DNA of 19,507 nt from assembly GCA_013151365.1 (NCBI GenBank), contig JAADIK010000026.1, positions 1 through 19,507 on the forward strand. The letters are read 5' to 3'. Every line of letters begins with the position of its first letter. Within the stretch, counting starts at the first letter, position 1. This stretch comes from Deltaproteobacteria bacterium (GTDB lineage: Bacteria > Desulfobacterota > Desulfobulbia > Desulfobulbales > Desulfobulbaceae). The notes below the pieces were generated by a model, which was not told where the DNA came from, ran no database searches, and saw only the letters and a program-made list of their open reading frames with translations. Positions 13,594 through 19,507 of this stretch are shown here, in pieces. Made by a program: the position numbers and the translations under genes.

Positions 13594-13644
13594 CGATGAT
13601 CCCTGTCTAGGAGCTATTATTCAATGCAGCACACAAATTTTATT

Positions 13645-13673
13645 ATTTAAACAGGATTACCCCTCAGAGTCAA
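13645..13673 (-). promoter_or_regulatory. Candidate sigma-70 promoter for waaA-carA-carB
   Basis: On the minus strand, TTGACT (13673-13668) and TTAAAT (13650-13645) are separated by 17 bases. That is five of six and four of six matches to the -35 and -10 consensus with ideal spacing. Transcription would start about 40-45 bases upstream of the TTG start codon of waaA. Confidence 0.45.
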
Positions 13674-13742
13674 TAGCGAACGGGTCCCAACCGAAGAAAA
13701 ACGCAGCAGCGCCCCGGATGGGCACGATCAGGACCGGGGGCG

Positions 13743-13792
13743 GTGCCGCACATTCCGGCCGTGTGCGGACAGGGTGTTGCGGCACTCTTTTT
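13743..13792 (+). terminator. Terminator-like hairpin with alternative fold, plus strand
   Basis: GTGCCGCA (13743-13750) pairs perfectly with TGCGGCAC (13778-13785), followed by TCTTTTT, the form of an intrinsic terminator. An alternative inner hairpin pairs CCGCACA (13746-13752) with TGTGCGG (13762-13768) and shares bases with the first, so the two are mutually exclusive. No plus-strand gene precedes it. It lies within the 13594-13863 gap, where I see no credible coding sequence. Confidence 0.4.
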
Positions 13793-13863
13793 GCAGAAAA
13801 ACAAGGGCCGGTTTTGCTTGACAATGATGGACAGGAATTGTAAGCAAGCGAAATTGATACCAA

Positions 13864-14074
13864 TCTGAATCCGTGACGGCTTGAGGTGATATTCTATGCA
13901 ATATGTGGAATTTATTGTATTATATGCCGAATAAACGTATTCCCCGGTATTCACCGCGCCGCCCTGCGGGGCACCCGATAACGGCGCATCTGCTGCGTTG
14001 GCAACTCGTTGATATCACACCAGGATAATCAACCTCGTTGCCGCCTTGCATCTGCACCGTTCTCCGGATTCAGG
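13864..14074 (+). mobile_element. MITE-like element, copy 1
   Basis: A 211-bp element bounded by CTGAATCCG (13865-13873) and CGGATTCAG (14065-14073), a 9-bp perfect terminal inverted repeat. It is flanked by ACCAA on the left and ATCAA on the right, a possible 5-bp target duplication with one mismatch. Inside is a hairpin at 14000-14042 built from GGCAAC/GTTGCC and GTTGAT/ATCAAC, and a GCGCCG/CGGCGC stem 5' of it. It matches copy 2 along its whole length in the same orientation. It has no coding capacity. The right end lies 26 bases before the prolyl isomerase start codon, so it may influence that gene's transcription. Confidence 0.75.
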
Positions 14075-14100
14075 ATCAACTCAACCGGAATGGAGGTTAT

Positions 14101-15135
14101 ATGTATAAAATTATTTTTTTCCTCCTCTTAACCTCATTGCTTTTTTCTATCGGAGAACCCGTTATGGCAGCCGAGTCCCATCTCAAGGACGGATTATACG
14201 CAAAAATCAGTACGGCCAAAGGCGACATCCTGCTTAAGCTTGACTATAAGAAAACGCCGCTCACCGTGATCAACTTCGTCAGCCTGGCCGAAGGCACGAT
14301 GCATCTCGGCGGCAGCGACAAGCCGTCGGGAGTACCGTTCTATGACGGGCTCAAGTTCCACCGGGTCATCAAGAATTTCATGATCCAGGGCGGTGACCCC
14401 CTGGGTACGGGAACCGGCGGGCCCGGTTATACCTTCCCTGACGAATTTGATCCCTCGCTCAAACATGACGGTCCGGGTGTTCTGTCCATGGCCAATGCCG
14501 GGCCCGATACCAACGGCAGCCAGTTTTTTATCACCCTTGTCGCCACTCCCCATCTTGACGGCAAGCACACGGTTTTCGGCCGGGTTGTCCATGGCCAGGA
14601 TGTCGTGGACGCTATTGAGCAGGGCGATATCATGACCAGCGTGAGAATTATCCGGGTCGGCAGAGACGCCAAGGCCTTCAAGACCGGGCAGGCGGCCTTT
14701 GACAAGGCCCTGGCCATGGTGGAAAAGAAGAGAGATGAAGCCCGGCGGAAAAAACGGGAAAAAGTTATCGAACTGATCCGCAAGAACTGGCCCGATGCCG
14801 TAAAAACCTCTTCCGGCCTGCGCTACGTGATCAAAAAGCAGGGGACCGGGGCGCCCCCCACCAAGGGCACGCCGGTCGTCGTCAATTATACCGGCCGCCT
14901 GCTGATAAGCGGCCAGAAGTTTGACAGTTCCTATGACCGGGGCGAACCTATCACCTTTGCCGTAGGGACGGGCCGGGTCATCAAGGGCTGGGACGAGGCG
15001 CTCCTGACCATGAAAAAAGGCGAAAAACGCGTGCTCATCATCCCGCCGGAGCTGGCCTACGGCGCCCGTGGCGCCGGCAACGTGATTCCGCCCAATGCCT
15101 GGCTGGTCTTTGATGTCGAACTGGTGAACTTCTAG
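14101..15135 (+). CDS. Exported cyclophilin-FKBP double peptidyl-prolyl isomerase
   Basis: A 344-residue protein with a signal peptide (to about residue 24, VMAAES), so it should fold proteins in the periplasm. Residues about 33-190 are a cyclophilin with the catalytic arginine R88 in FHRVI, then MIQGGD (94-99) and NGSQFFIT (138-145). A charged helical linker (about 200-230) leads to an FKBP domain (about 238-344). The FKBP pocket residues are present: Y263, F274, D275, V293, I294, W297, Y320 and F337. Both active sites therefore look intact. This is the cyclophilin-first type of dual-family immunophilin. I chose ATG 14101 because GGAGG (14092-14096) precedes it; the same frame is open back to a TTG at 14038, but that lies inside the MITE. 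The gene stands alone between two MITE copies. Confidence 0.9.
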   Translation: MYKIIFFLLLTSLLFSIGEPVMAAESHLKDGLYAKISTAKGDILLKLDYKKTPLTVINFVSLAEGTMHLGGSDKPSGVPFYDGLKFHRVIKNFMIQGGDPLGTGTGGPGYTFPDEFDPSLKHDGPGVLSMANAGPDTNGSQFFITLVATPHLDGKHTVFGRVVHGQDVVDAIEQGDIMTSVRIIRVGRDAKAFKTGQAAFDKALAMVEKKRDEARRKKREKVIELIRKNWPDAVKTSSGLRYVIKKQGTGAPPTKGTPVVVNYTGRLLISGQKFDSSYDRGEPITFAVGTGRVIKGWDEALLTMKKGEKRVLIIPPELAYGARGAGNVIPPNAWLVFDVELVNF

Positions 15136-15175
15136 CCGGCCGGTCGTGTCCTCTGCGGTTCCCTTGGTCCGGAAT

Positions 15176-15201
15176 CGTTCTCGAACGCTTACGGATTTTG
15201 G
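15176..15201 (+). repeat. Fragment of the MITE right end
   Basis: CGTTCTCGAACGCTTACGGA followed by TTTTGG closely resembles the right end of copy 2 (CGCTCTCGAACGCTCACGGA then TTCAGG). It lies 40 bases past the prolyl isomerase stop codon. No matching left end is visible nearby, so it is either a remnant of a decayed copy or a chance similarity. Its last bases also form part of an 8-bp hairpin, ATTTTGGT (15195-15202) with ACCAAAAT (15211-15218). Confidence 0.45.
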
Positions 15202-15227
15202 TTTGGCGTTACCAAAATGTAACCACA

Positions 15228-15257
15228 GGAGAGAGACAGGGCCGGACGTCTCTCTCC
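15228..15257 (+). terminator. Strong stem-loop downstream of the prolyl isomerase gene
   Basis: GGAGAGAGAC (15228-15237) and GTCTCTCTCC (15248-15257) form a 10-bp perfect stem with a 10-base loop. It lies about 90 bases past the stop codon, after another 8-bp hairpin at 15195-15218. There is no T tract, so it may stabilise the mRNA 3' end or aid termination rather than act as a classic intrinsic terminator. Confidence 0.4.
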
Positions 15258-15267
15258 CTGGCCTTCA

Positions 15268-15486
15268 CCTGAATCCTTGACGGCTGGAGGTGATGTTCCA
15301 TGCAATACGTGGAATTCATTGTGTTATTGACGAATAAACGCATTCCCTGGTCTTCACCGCGCCGCCCTGCGGTCCGCTCGATAACGGCGCATCTGCTGCG
15401 TTGGCAACTCGTTGATATCACGCCAGGATAATCAACCTCGTTGCCGCCTTGCATCTGCACCGCTCTCGAACGCTCACGGATTCAGG
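15268..15486 (+). mobile_element. MITE-like element, copy 2
   Basis: A 219-bp copy of the element at 13864-14074, same orientation. The ends are CCTGAATCCTTGA (15268-15280) and TCACGGATTCAGG (15474-15486), inverted repeats matching at 12 of 13 positions. Identical CTTCA pentamers flank it at 15263-15267 and 15487-15491, as expected for a 5-bp target duplication. The internal hairpin is at 15403-15445. No protein is encoded. Length, inverted ends and target duplication fit a non-autonomous element moved by an enzyme encoded elsewhere. Confidence 0.8.
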
Positions 15487-15543
15487 CTTCAGTTCCGGCC
15501 TTATGCCGACGGGGGGAATGTCTCCTTTGTCATAAGTGCATAA

Positions 15544-15684
15544 GTGATCGGCAATATTGGTTCATTTTTTGCATGTCTAACGCCCCGGTCTTTACCGCGC
15601 CGTCCGGCGGTCCGCCCGGGAACGCCGCATTTGCTGGGTTGCCGCCTTGCATCTGCACCGTTCTCGAAAGCTCACGGGGCCAGA
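15544..15684 (+). repeat. MITE-like element, copy 3, shortened and diverged
   Basis: The stretch from about 15590 matches the internal and right part of copies 1 and 2, including CCTTGCATCTGCACCG and TCTCGAA-GCTCACGG. About 40 bases corresponding exactly to the internal hairpin are missing between two GTTG direct repeats. The left part is only faintly similar, and the right terminal repeat is degraded to CACGGGGCCAG. This is an old copy. The bases on either side within the 15136-15905 gap hold no recognisable gene. Confidence 0.6.
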
Positions 15685-15692
15685 TGTATAAT
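15664..15692 (+). promoter_or_regulatory. Candidate promoter at the edge of MITE copy 3
   Basis: TCGAAA (15664-15669) and a perfect TATAAT (15687-15692) are spaced by 17 bases and point toward the cytochrome gene about 210 bases downstream. The -35 lies in the MITE remnant and the -10 just outside it. A second possible promoter, TTGACA at 15707-15712 with TACTTT 18 bases later, lies just downstream. Which of them works, if either, cannot be told from the sequence. Confidence 0.35.
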
Positions 15693-15905
15693 AAAAAGGA
15701 ATGACGTTGACACCTGCTTAGGATTTGTGGTACTTTTTTATTGAAGTTTCCCATCTTTTCCTGGACCGTCAAGCCAAGAGTCAAACTTCATTTTTAAGAT
15801 AAAGAATTATAATAACAATAGGTTGTCTGAAAAATATAGTTTGTTCTGATATCTTCTCGCGCTGAAGACATTCTTCCGTTTTGCGTTCTCGAAGGGAGGG
15901 GAGAG

Positions 15906-17042
15906 ATGCGAAAGTCTGTAGAAAAAATTGCCGCCAGACGTTGTTTGCTGATCCTGGTCATTCTTGGCGGCCTCTTTTCGCTCGCCTTTGCCGGCGCGGC
16001 TTTTGCCGCAATCACCGGGCCTTGCTCAGAGTGCCATACCATGCATAACAGTCAGAATAATCAGCCGATGACCTTTAACAGTTCGACTACTCCCAACGAT
16101 ACCCTGCTTAAGGCAACCTGTTACGGCTGTCATGCCCAGGGCGGGGCCTCCGCCCTGGTGACGGTGGGAGCCGATACCATCCCCCAGGTTTATCATACCG
16201 ACACCATCGACCTGGCCGGCGGCAACTTCGCCTATATAACCGGATTGAAGGGAAGCGGCGCCTCTGATTCAAAGGGCCATAATATCTCGGACCTGACCGG
16301 AATCGATAACACCCTGTCCGTCCCCCCCGGTCTTATTGATAATGATAGCCATCCCCCCATCACGACCTCGGAACTCTCCTGCGCAGGCAATTACGGCTGC
16401 CACGGCAACAGGTATTCGTTCGATCCTGCCTATAATGGGATCAAGGGCGCGCATCACACCAATCTCGACGGCAGTCTGGACCCCGCAGCCACCGATAAGG
16501 ATGCGGGCCACAGCTACCGCTTCCTGCTCGGCGTCAAGGGCTACGAAGACCCGGATTGGCAATATACGACCAGTGCCACCGACCATAACGAGTACTTCGG
16601 CAGAAGCACCCCCATTCAGCTGGGCTGTTCAACCACAAGCTGTCACGGGGCCGGCGGCGTCCGGCCGCCGGACGGCACCATGAGTCAATTCTGCGCCACC
16701 TGTCACGGCAACTTCCATACCCTGTCAACATCCTCATCGAGCGGCATCGGGCCGAACGCGGTTTCGCCCTTTATCCGCCACCCGACCGATCTTTCTCTCC
16801 CGTCAACCGGCGAGTATGCTGCCTACAAAACCTATGACGTCAATGTCCCCATAGCCCGGATCACCGTCCCGACCGCTCCCAGCGGCACCGTAACGCCCGG
16901 CTCGGATGCGGTCATGTGTCTTTCCTGTCATGTCGCCCATGCCAGCAACTATCCCGAAATGCTCCGCTGGGATTATACGAAAATGATCGCCGGCGGTGGG
17001 GGATCGGGCGGTTGTTTTGTCTGCCACAGCACGAAAAATTAG
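15906..17042 (+). CDS. Exported multiheme c-type cytochrome, OmcS-like arrangement
   Basis: A 378-residue secreted cytochrome for extracytoplasmic electron transfer. A signal peptide ends near AGAAFA (about 29-34). Canonical CXXCH haem sites are CSECH (40-44), CYGCH (72-76), CATCH (263-267), CLSCH (338-342) and CFVCH (370-374). Two non-canonical sites are CAGNYGCH (159-166, CX5CH) and CSTTSCH (241-247, CX4CH), making up to seven haems. From memory of the family, the order of ECHTMHNS near the N-terminus, a KGHN motif, YRFLLG-KGY, a CxxCHxxxH site followed by RHP, CLSCHxAHAS and a C-terminal CxxCH parallels OmcS, the filament cytochrome of Geobacter sulfurreducens. Many other histidines could be distal ligands. 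ATG 15906 follows AGGGAGGGGAG. The gene stands alone, without porin or maturation genes beside it. A soluble periplasmic carrier is the main alternative. Confidence 0.85.
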   Translation: MRKSVEKIAARRCLLILVILGGLFSLAFAGAAFAAITGPCSECHTMHNSQNNQPMTFNSSTTPNDTLLKATCYGCHAQGGASALVTVGADTIPQVYHTDTIDLAGGNFAYITGLKGSGASDSKGHNISDLTGIDNTLSVPPGLIDNDSHPPITTSELSCAGNYGCHGNRYSFDPAYNGIKGAHHTNLDGSLDPAATDKDAGHSYRFLLGVKGYEDPDWQYTTSATDHNEYFGRSTPIQLGCSTTSCHGAGGVRPPDGTMSQFCATCHGNFHTLSTSSSSGIGPNAVSPFIRHPTDLSLPSTGEYAAYKTYDVNVPIARITVPTAPSGTVTPGSDAVMCLSCHVAHASNYPEMLRWDYTKMIAGGGGSGGCFVCHSTKN

Positions 17043-17206
17043 TGGTAACCGGCCGGGCCTTCCTGTTCACTTCCGGCTTTTGGGCCGGGCAGGGTGGTTG
17101 ATTTATCTGCCTGTTCTCCCGTCCAGCTCCCGGGGTTCTCTGCGGTTTTTCTGTCCGGACCCTTGATTCACCAATAGACTCGTATGGCTCCGTATAATTT
17201 CATCCC

Positions 17207-17945
17207 GTGCCCTCTTCTCTGACCTTTCATGGTGACCTGCCGGATCTTCTGCATCGCCGCTGGCGGGGCCGGCATCGTGTAATCAAGGCCGATAGCCGCC
17301 GGGCCTCCATTAAGGATGTTATCGAGTCTTTCGGCCTGCCCCATACCGAGGTGGGCCGCCTGGAGGTTCAAGGCCGGCAGGTGGATTTTTCTTTTGCGGT
17401 CGTCGAGGAAGACCTGGCCATTGAAGTTTTCCCGGTCTCGTTGCCCTGGAACGTCTTTAGCCCCACACCGCTGCGCCCCCGCCCCCTGTAAATTTATCGT
17501 GGATGTCAATGTCGGCAAGCTGGCCCGTTTGTTACGGATGGCCGGTTTCGACACCCTCTATGACCGTTGCTGGAAGGATGATAAGCTGGTGGCTCTCTGC
17601 TGTCGTGAGAGACGAATTCTGCTGACCAGGGATTTGGGCCTGTTGCAGCGGAAGCAGGTGGAATTCGGACGATATATCAGGGCGTTGGGCCCGAGCGAAC
17701 AACTGCTGGAGGTGATCGGCCTGCTGGGACTTGAGCGGCACGTTGTGCCTTTCAGTCGCTGTATGGTCTGCAACTGCCCGCTGCAGCCGATTGCCAAGGA
17801 GAAGATCAATCACCGTCTGCAGCCGCTTACCAGGAAGTATTACAACTCTTTCAGCCGGTGTCCGGGTTGCCGGCGGATCTACTGGCCCGGCAGTCATCTC
17901 GATGGCATGCGGCAACTCTTGCCGTCCGGAGCCGGGGCTGAATAA
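17207..17945 (+). CDS. Ub-like + Mut7-C RNase-type protein, interrupted by a frameshift
   Basis: Two overlapping frames make one protein of about 245 residues. The first frame (GTG 17207 to TAA 17489-17491) encodes a beta-grasp Ub-Mut7C domain related to ThiS/MoaD (LTFHGDLPDLL... EVFPVSLP). The second frame (from about 17488 to TAA 17943-17945) encodes a Mut7-C domain, a PIN-like fold. It begins KFIVDVNVGKLARLLRMAGF and includes LLTRDLGLL with acidic residues of the presumed nuclease site. It ends in a zinc ribbon, CMVC and CPGC about 41 residues apart. The family is predicted to be an RNase; its substrate is unknown. The GTG start lacks a clear ribosome-binding site, but an in-frame TAA at 17195-17197 bars anything longer. 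The gene converges on the GT9 gene, with 15 bases between stops. Confidence 0.75.
17474..17491 (+). other. Frameshift site (two C5 runs) in the Ub-Mut7-C gene
   Basis: The sequence contains CCCCC at 17476-17480 and again at 17482-17486, then TGTAAA. The first frame reads CTG CGC CCC CGC CCC CTG TAA and stops. Removing one C from either run gives ...CCC TGT AAA TTT ATC, which continues straight into KFIVDVNVGK. The break falls exactly at the junction of the two domains. Confidence 0.7.
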
Positions 17946-17960
17946 TCCCCGGGCCGGCTC
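17929..17960. terminator. Hairpin at a convergent gene junction
   Basis: GAGCCGG (17929-17935) pairs with CCGGCTC (17954-17960), with GGGG/CCCC as an alternative inner pairing. The hairpin covers the end of the Mut7-C gene and its stop codon and reaches the stop codon of the GT9 gene, so it could slow or stop transcription from both sides. Neither side has a T tract. Confidence 0.35.
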
Positions 17961-19205
17961 TCAGGTCTTCTCCTGCTCCTGTGCCGTGACCCGGCGGCGC
18001 AAAGACGGCCGGATAACGTTCATTACCGCGTCAACCGTAATGGCCTGCAGGCATTTGTTGTCCCGGCACGGGGTCTTGCGATGGTTGGCCGCACTGACAC
18101 AGGGGGAGCAGGCCAGTTTTGCGTAGATGGGAGTGCTGTTGCCGAGGGAGCCATAGAGTTTCGGGGTTTCCGGGCCGAAAAGAACAAAGGTCGGCAGTGG
18201 TGTTATGGCTGAAAAATGGCCGGGCCCGGAATCATTGGTGACCATGAATTCGGCAATGGAGTACAAGATGGGCAACTCCCCCAGTTTCAAGGCGCCGGCA
18301 AAGTTGATGCACCTCTTCCTGCCGATTTCTTTACACATGGCCTCCGCCTCCATGGTCTCGGCGGGAGCCCCGGTAATCAGCACCAGGATGTCCGGGGCGG
18401 CCTCCAGGATTCTTTGAATCAGTTCCAGGTAGCGCTCCGGCATCCAACGTCTCTGGGGCAGCAGTTCGCTGGCATTGGGGTTGATCAGCACCAGGCGGTT
18501 TTTATCCCGGTCATATTCCGGATAACGCCGCCGCACCTGTTCTCGCATGTCCTGCAATTCCCTCTCGTCGTAGTGGATCACCGGCAGCCTTATCTCTTCA
18601 TCGGCCACGGGCTGCTTGGAGTAGGGAACCTCTTGCTCCGCGGTGATGAGGCTGTTGACCAGGGCAATAAAATTTTTGGCGATGTGGATATGCGGGTTGT
18701 AGGCGACCCGATGGGAAAGGAGTTCGCCCCGGTATAACCCCTCGTTGTAAAAATTGTAAAAGCCCACCCGGTTGACGGCACCGCTCAGGCCGGTAAGCAG
18801 GGCGGTGAAACGGGAAAAAAGCTCCAGGTCGATCACCGTGTCAATTCGTTGCCGCCGGACCCAGAAAAGGAATTTGACCGTATCGACGGTCAGGTTGAGC
18901 ATGCTGTTTTCCCGGATGGTGAAGGTGCGGGCCGGATCAATGGTGCCGATCAGGTCCAGGCTGGCCCGGTTTTTCTGAAAGATGACAAAGTAGAGATCTG
19001 CGGCAAATTTTTCCTTTGCCTTGCGCATGGCCGGGTCGGCAAGGATTGTCGAACCCATTTCAGAGAGTTCGACAAACAGGATTTTTTTCGGCCTTTTAGG
19101 GGCGGGCCGGCGCAGCAAGCCTGCCGTTCGCCGGGCCAGGGTCAGCAGGAAGGCCAGCGGCACTCCCACCCGGCGGTCAATGGTGCGCATCAGGTCGACA
19201 TTCAT
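17961..19205 (-). CDS. Glycosyltransferase family 9 (ADP-heptose:LPS heptosyltransferase-like)
   Basis: A 414-residue GT-B enzyme, probably adding heptose or a related sugar to the LPS core on the cytoplasmic face of the inner membrane. Family signs are NPNASELLPQRRWMPERY at 242-259 and NDSGPGHFSA at 324-333, followed by TFVLFGPETPKLYG; this is the nucleotide-sugar site of the C-terminal half. The N-terminal half starts with a Rossmann strand (KILFVELSEMGSTI, 41-54). A cysteine group (C366, C369, C380, C385) near the C-terminus recurs in related heptosyltransferases and may be structural. ATG 19205 follows CGGAG. It lies 45 bases downstream of the UPF0104-type gene and is probably cotranscribed, which suits a cell-envelope role. 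The acceptor is unknown, so no specific waa name is given. Confidence 0.85.
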   Translation of the reverse strand: MNVDLMRTIDRRVGVPLAFLLTLARRTAGLLRRPAPKRPKKILFVELSEMGSTILADPAMRKAKEKFAADLYFVIFQKNRASLDLIGTIDPARTFTIRENSMLNLTVDTVKFLFWVRRQRIDTVIDLELFSRFTALLTGLSGAVNRVGFYNFYNEGLYRGELLSHRVAYNPHIHIAKNFIALVNSLITAEQEVPYSKQPVADEEIRLPVIHYDERELQDMREQVRRRYPEYDRDKNRLVLINPNASELLPQRRWMPERYLELIQRILEAAPDILVLITGAPAETMEAEAMCKEIGRKRCINFAGALKLGELPILYSIAEFMVTNDSGPGHFSAITPLPTFVLFGPETPKLYGSLGNSTPIYAKLACSPCVSAANHRKTPCRDNKCLQAITVDAVMNVIRPSLRRRVTAQEQEKT

Positions 19206-19249
19206 TATATTGCTCCGTTATTATTCATCGTCTTGGCCGACCGGACCGA

Positions 19250-19507
19250 TTATAAGCGGTTTTTCTGGGAAACATAGACCAACAGCCCCGGCAGAGAGGC
19301 GGTAAGGGCCAGCAGGCCGTACAGAATGGAAAGAGAAAGCACCTTTGATCTGTCGGCGCCGATAAGGAGGAAAAAACCGATCATCGCCCCTTCCCTGACC
19401 CCCCAGCCGGCCATGGAGATGGGCAGGATCGTGAGCAGGATAACCGGCGGCACCAGGACCAGGTAGACGGTCAGAGGATAGTCAAGCCCGACACTGACCC
19501 CGAGGAC
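19250..19507 (-). CDS. Lysylphosphatidylglycerol synthase TM / UPF0104 family membrane protein (C-terminal part only)
   Basis: The last 85 codons of a gene whose 5' part lies beyond the window's right edge. The visible part has three hydrophobic segments (LTVYLVLVPPVILLTILPIS, AMIGFFLLIG and the SILYGLLALTASLPGLLVYV region). The GWGVREGA motif before the penultimate helix is characteristic of UPF0104/AglD-like proteins. Such proteins often sit beside glycosyltransferases and are thought to act on lipids or lipid-linked sugars at the membrane, which fits the downstream GT9 gene. The substrate cannot be inferred. The frame is open to the window edge, so the true start is not seen. Confidence 0.8.
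   Translation of the reverse strand, partial: VLGVSVGLDYPLTVYLVLVPPVILLTILPISMAGWGVREGAMIGFFLLIGADRSKVLSLSILYGLLALTASLPGLLVYVSQKNRL

Noticed and set aside
13469..13843. 124-codon plus-strand open frame running from inside waaA into the intergenic gap
   Set aside because: It starts antisense to waaA, has low-complexity composition, and crosses the terminator-like hairpin; no homology recognised.
13818..13846. TTGACA with TAAGCA 17 bases downstream as a promoter for the isomerase gene
   Set aside because: The -10 matches the consensus at only two positions and copy 1 of the MITE lies between it and the gene.
15441..15704. Small open frames encoding PPCICT-type peptides, also seen as a 5' extension of the isomerase frame from 14038
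   Set aside because: The shared peptide comes from the common right end of the MITE copies, not from a protein family; the isomerase has a better ATG with a ribosome-binding site at 14101.
15728..15745. Possible sigma-54 promoter (TGGTAC...TTG) upstream of the cytochrome gene
   Set aside because: The spacing between the GG and the TTG elements is two bases too long and the -12 GC is missing.

Overview
The window looks like chromosomal DNA of a Gram-negative, probably anaerobic, deltaproteobacterium (Desulfobacterota, perhaps Desulfobulbaceae-like). This is inferred from the GC-rich coding sequence, two LPS-assembly genes (Kdo transferase and a GT9 glycosyltransferase), a secreted multiheme c-type cytochrome and the housekeeping gene content. 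No RNA genes, CRISPR arrays, phage genes or transposase genes were recognised.

Layout. Positions 3-133 form a large imperfect foldback just after the stop codon of a minus-strand 3-phosphoglycerate dehydrogenase-type gene (142-1329). A divergent plus-strand gene (1576-4712, interrupted by a one-base frameshift) encodes an exported M1-like metallopeptidase + ChaN + PDZ fusion. A long minus-strand run follows, in transcription order waaA - carA - carB - ftsH - folP (13593 down to 4824): Kdo transfer to lipid A, carbamoyl phosphate synthesis, membrane-protein quality control and dihydropteroate synthesis. waaA, carA and carB are tightly spaced, with a plausible sigma-70 promoter upstream; a weak terminator candidate lies between carB and ftsH.

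The 13.6-15.9 kb region is gene-poor and repeat-rich. Two near-full copies of a roughly 210-220 bp element with terminal inverted repeats and 5-bp flanking direct repeats (a MITE) bracket, in the same orientation, a gene for an exported cyclophilin-FKBP double prolyl isomerase. A third, shortened copy and a small end fragment lie downstream. After the repeats comes a 378-residue exported multiheme cytochrome (15906-17042) whose motif order resembles the Geobacter filament cytochrome OmcS, with seven candidate haem sites, two of them non-canonical.

The last part holds a Ub-like/Mut7-C RNase-type gene (17207-17945, also frameshifted), convergent with a GT9 heptosyltransferase-like gene (17961-19205), preceded in the same minus-strand transcription unit by the C-terminal end of a UPF0104/LPG-synthase-TM-type membrane protein that runs out of the window.

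The candidates most worth following are the OmcS-like cytochrome, the MITE family around it, the M1-ChaN-PDZ fusion, and the terminal foldback. Both broken genes are disrupted at runs of five C, which suggests homopolymer indels in the assembly, but true mutations or frameshifting cannot be excluded from the sequence alone.
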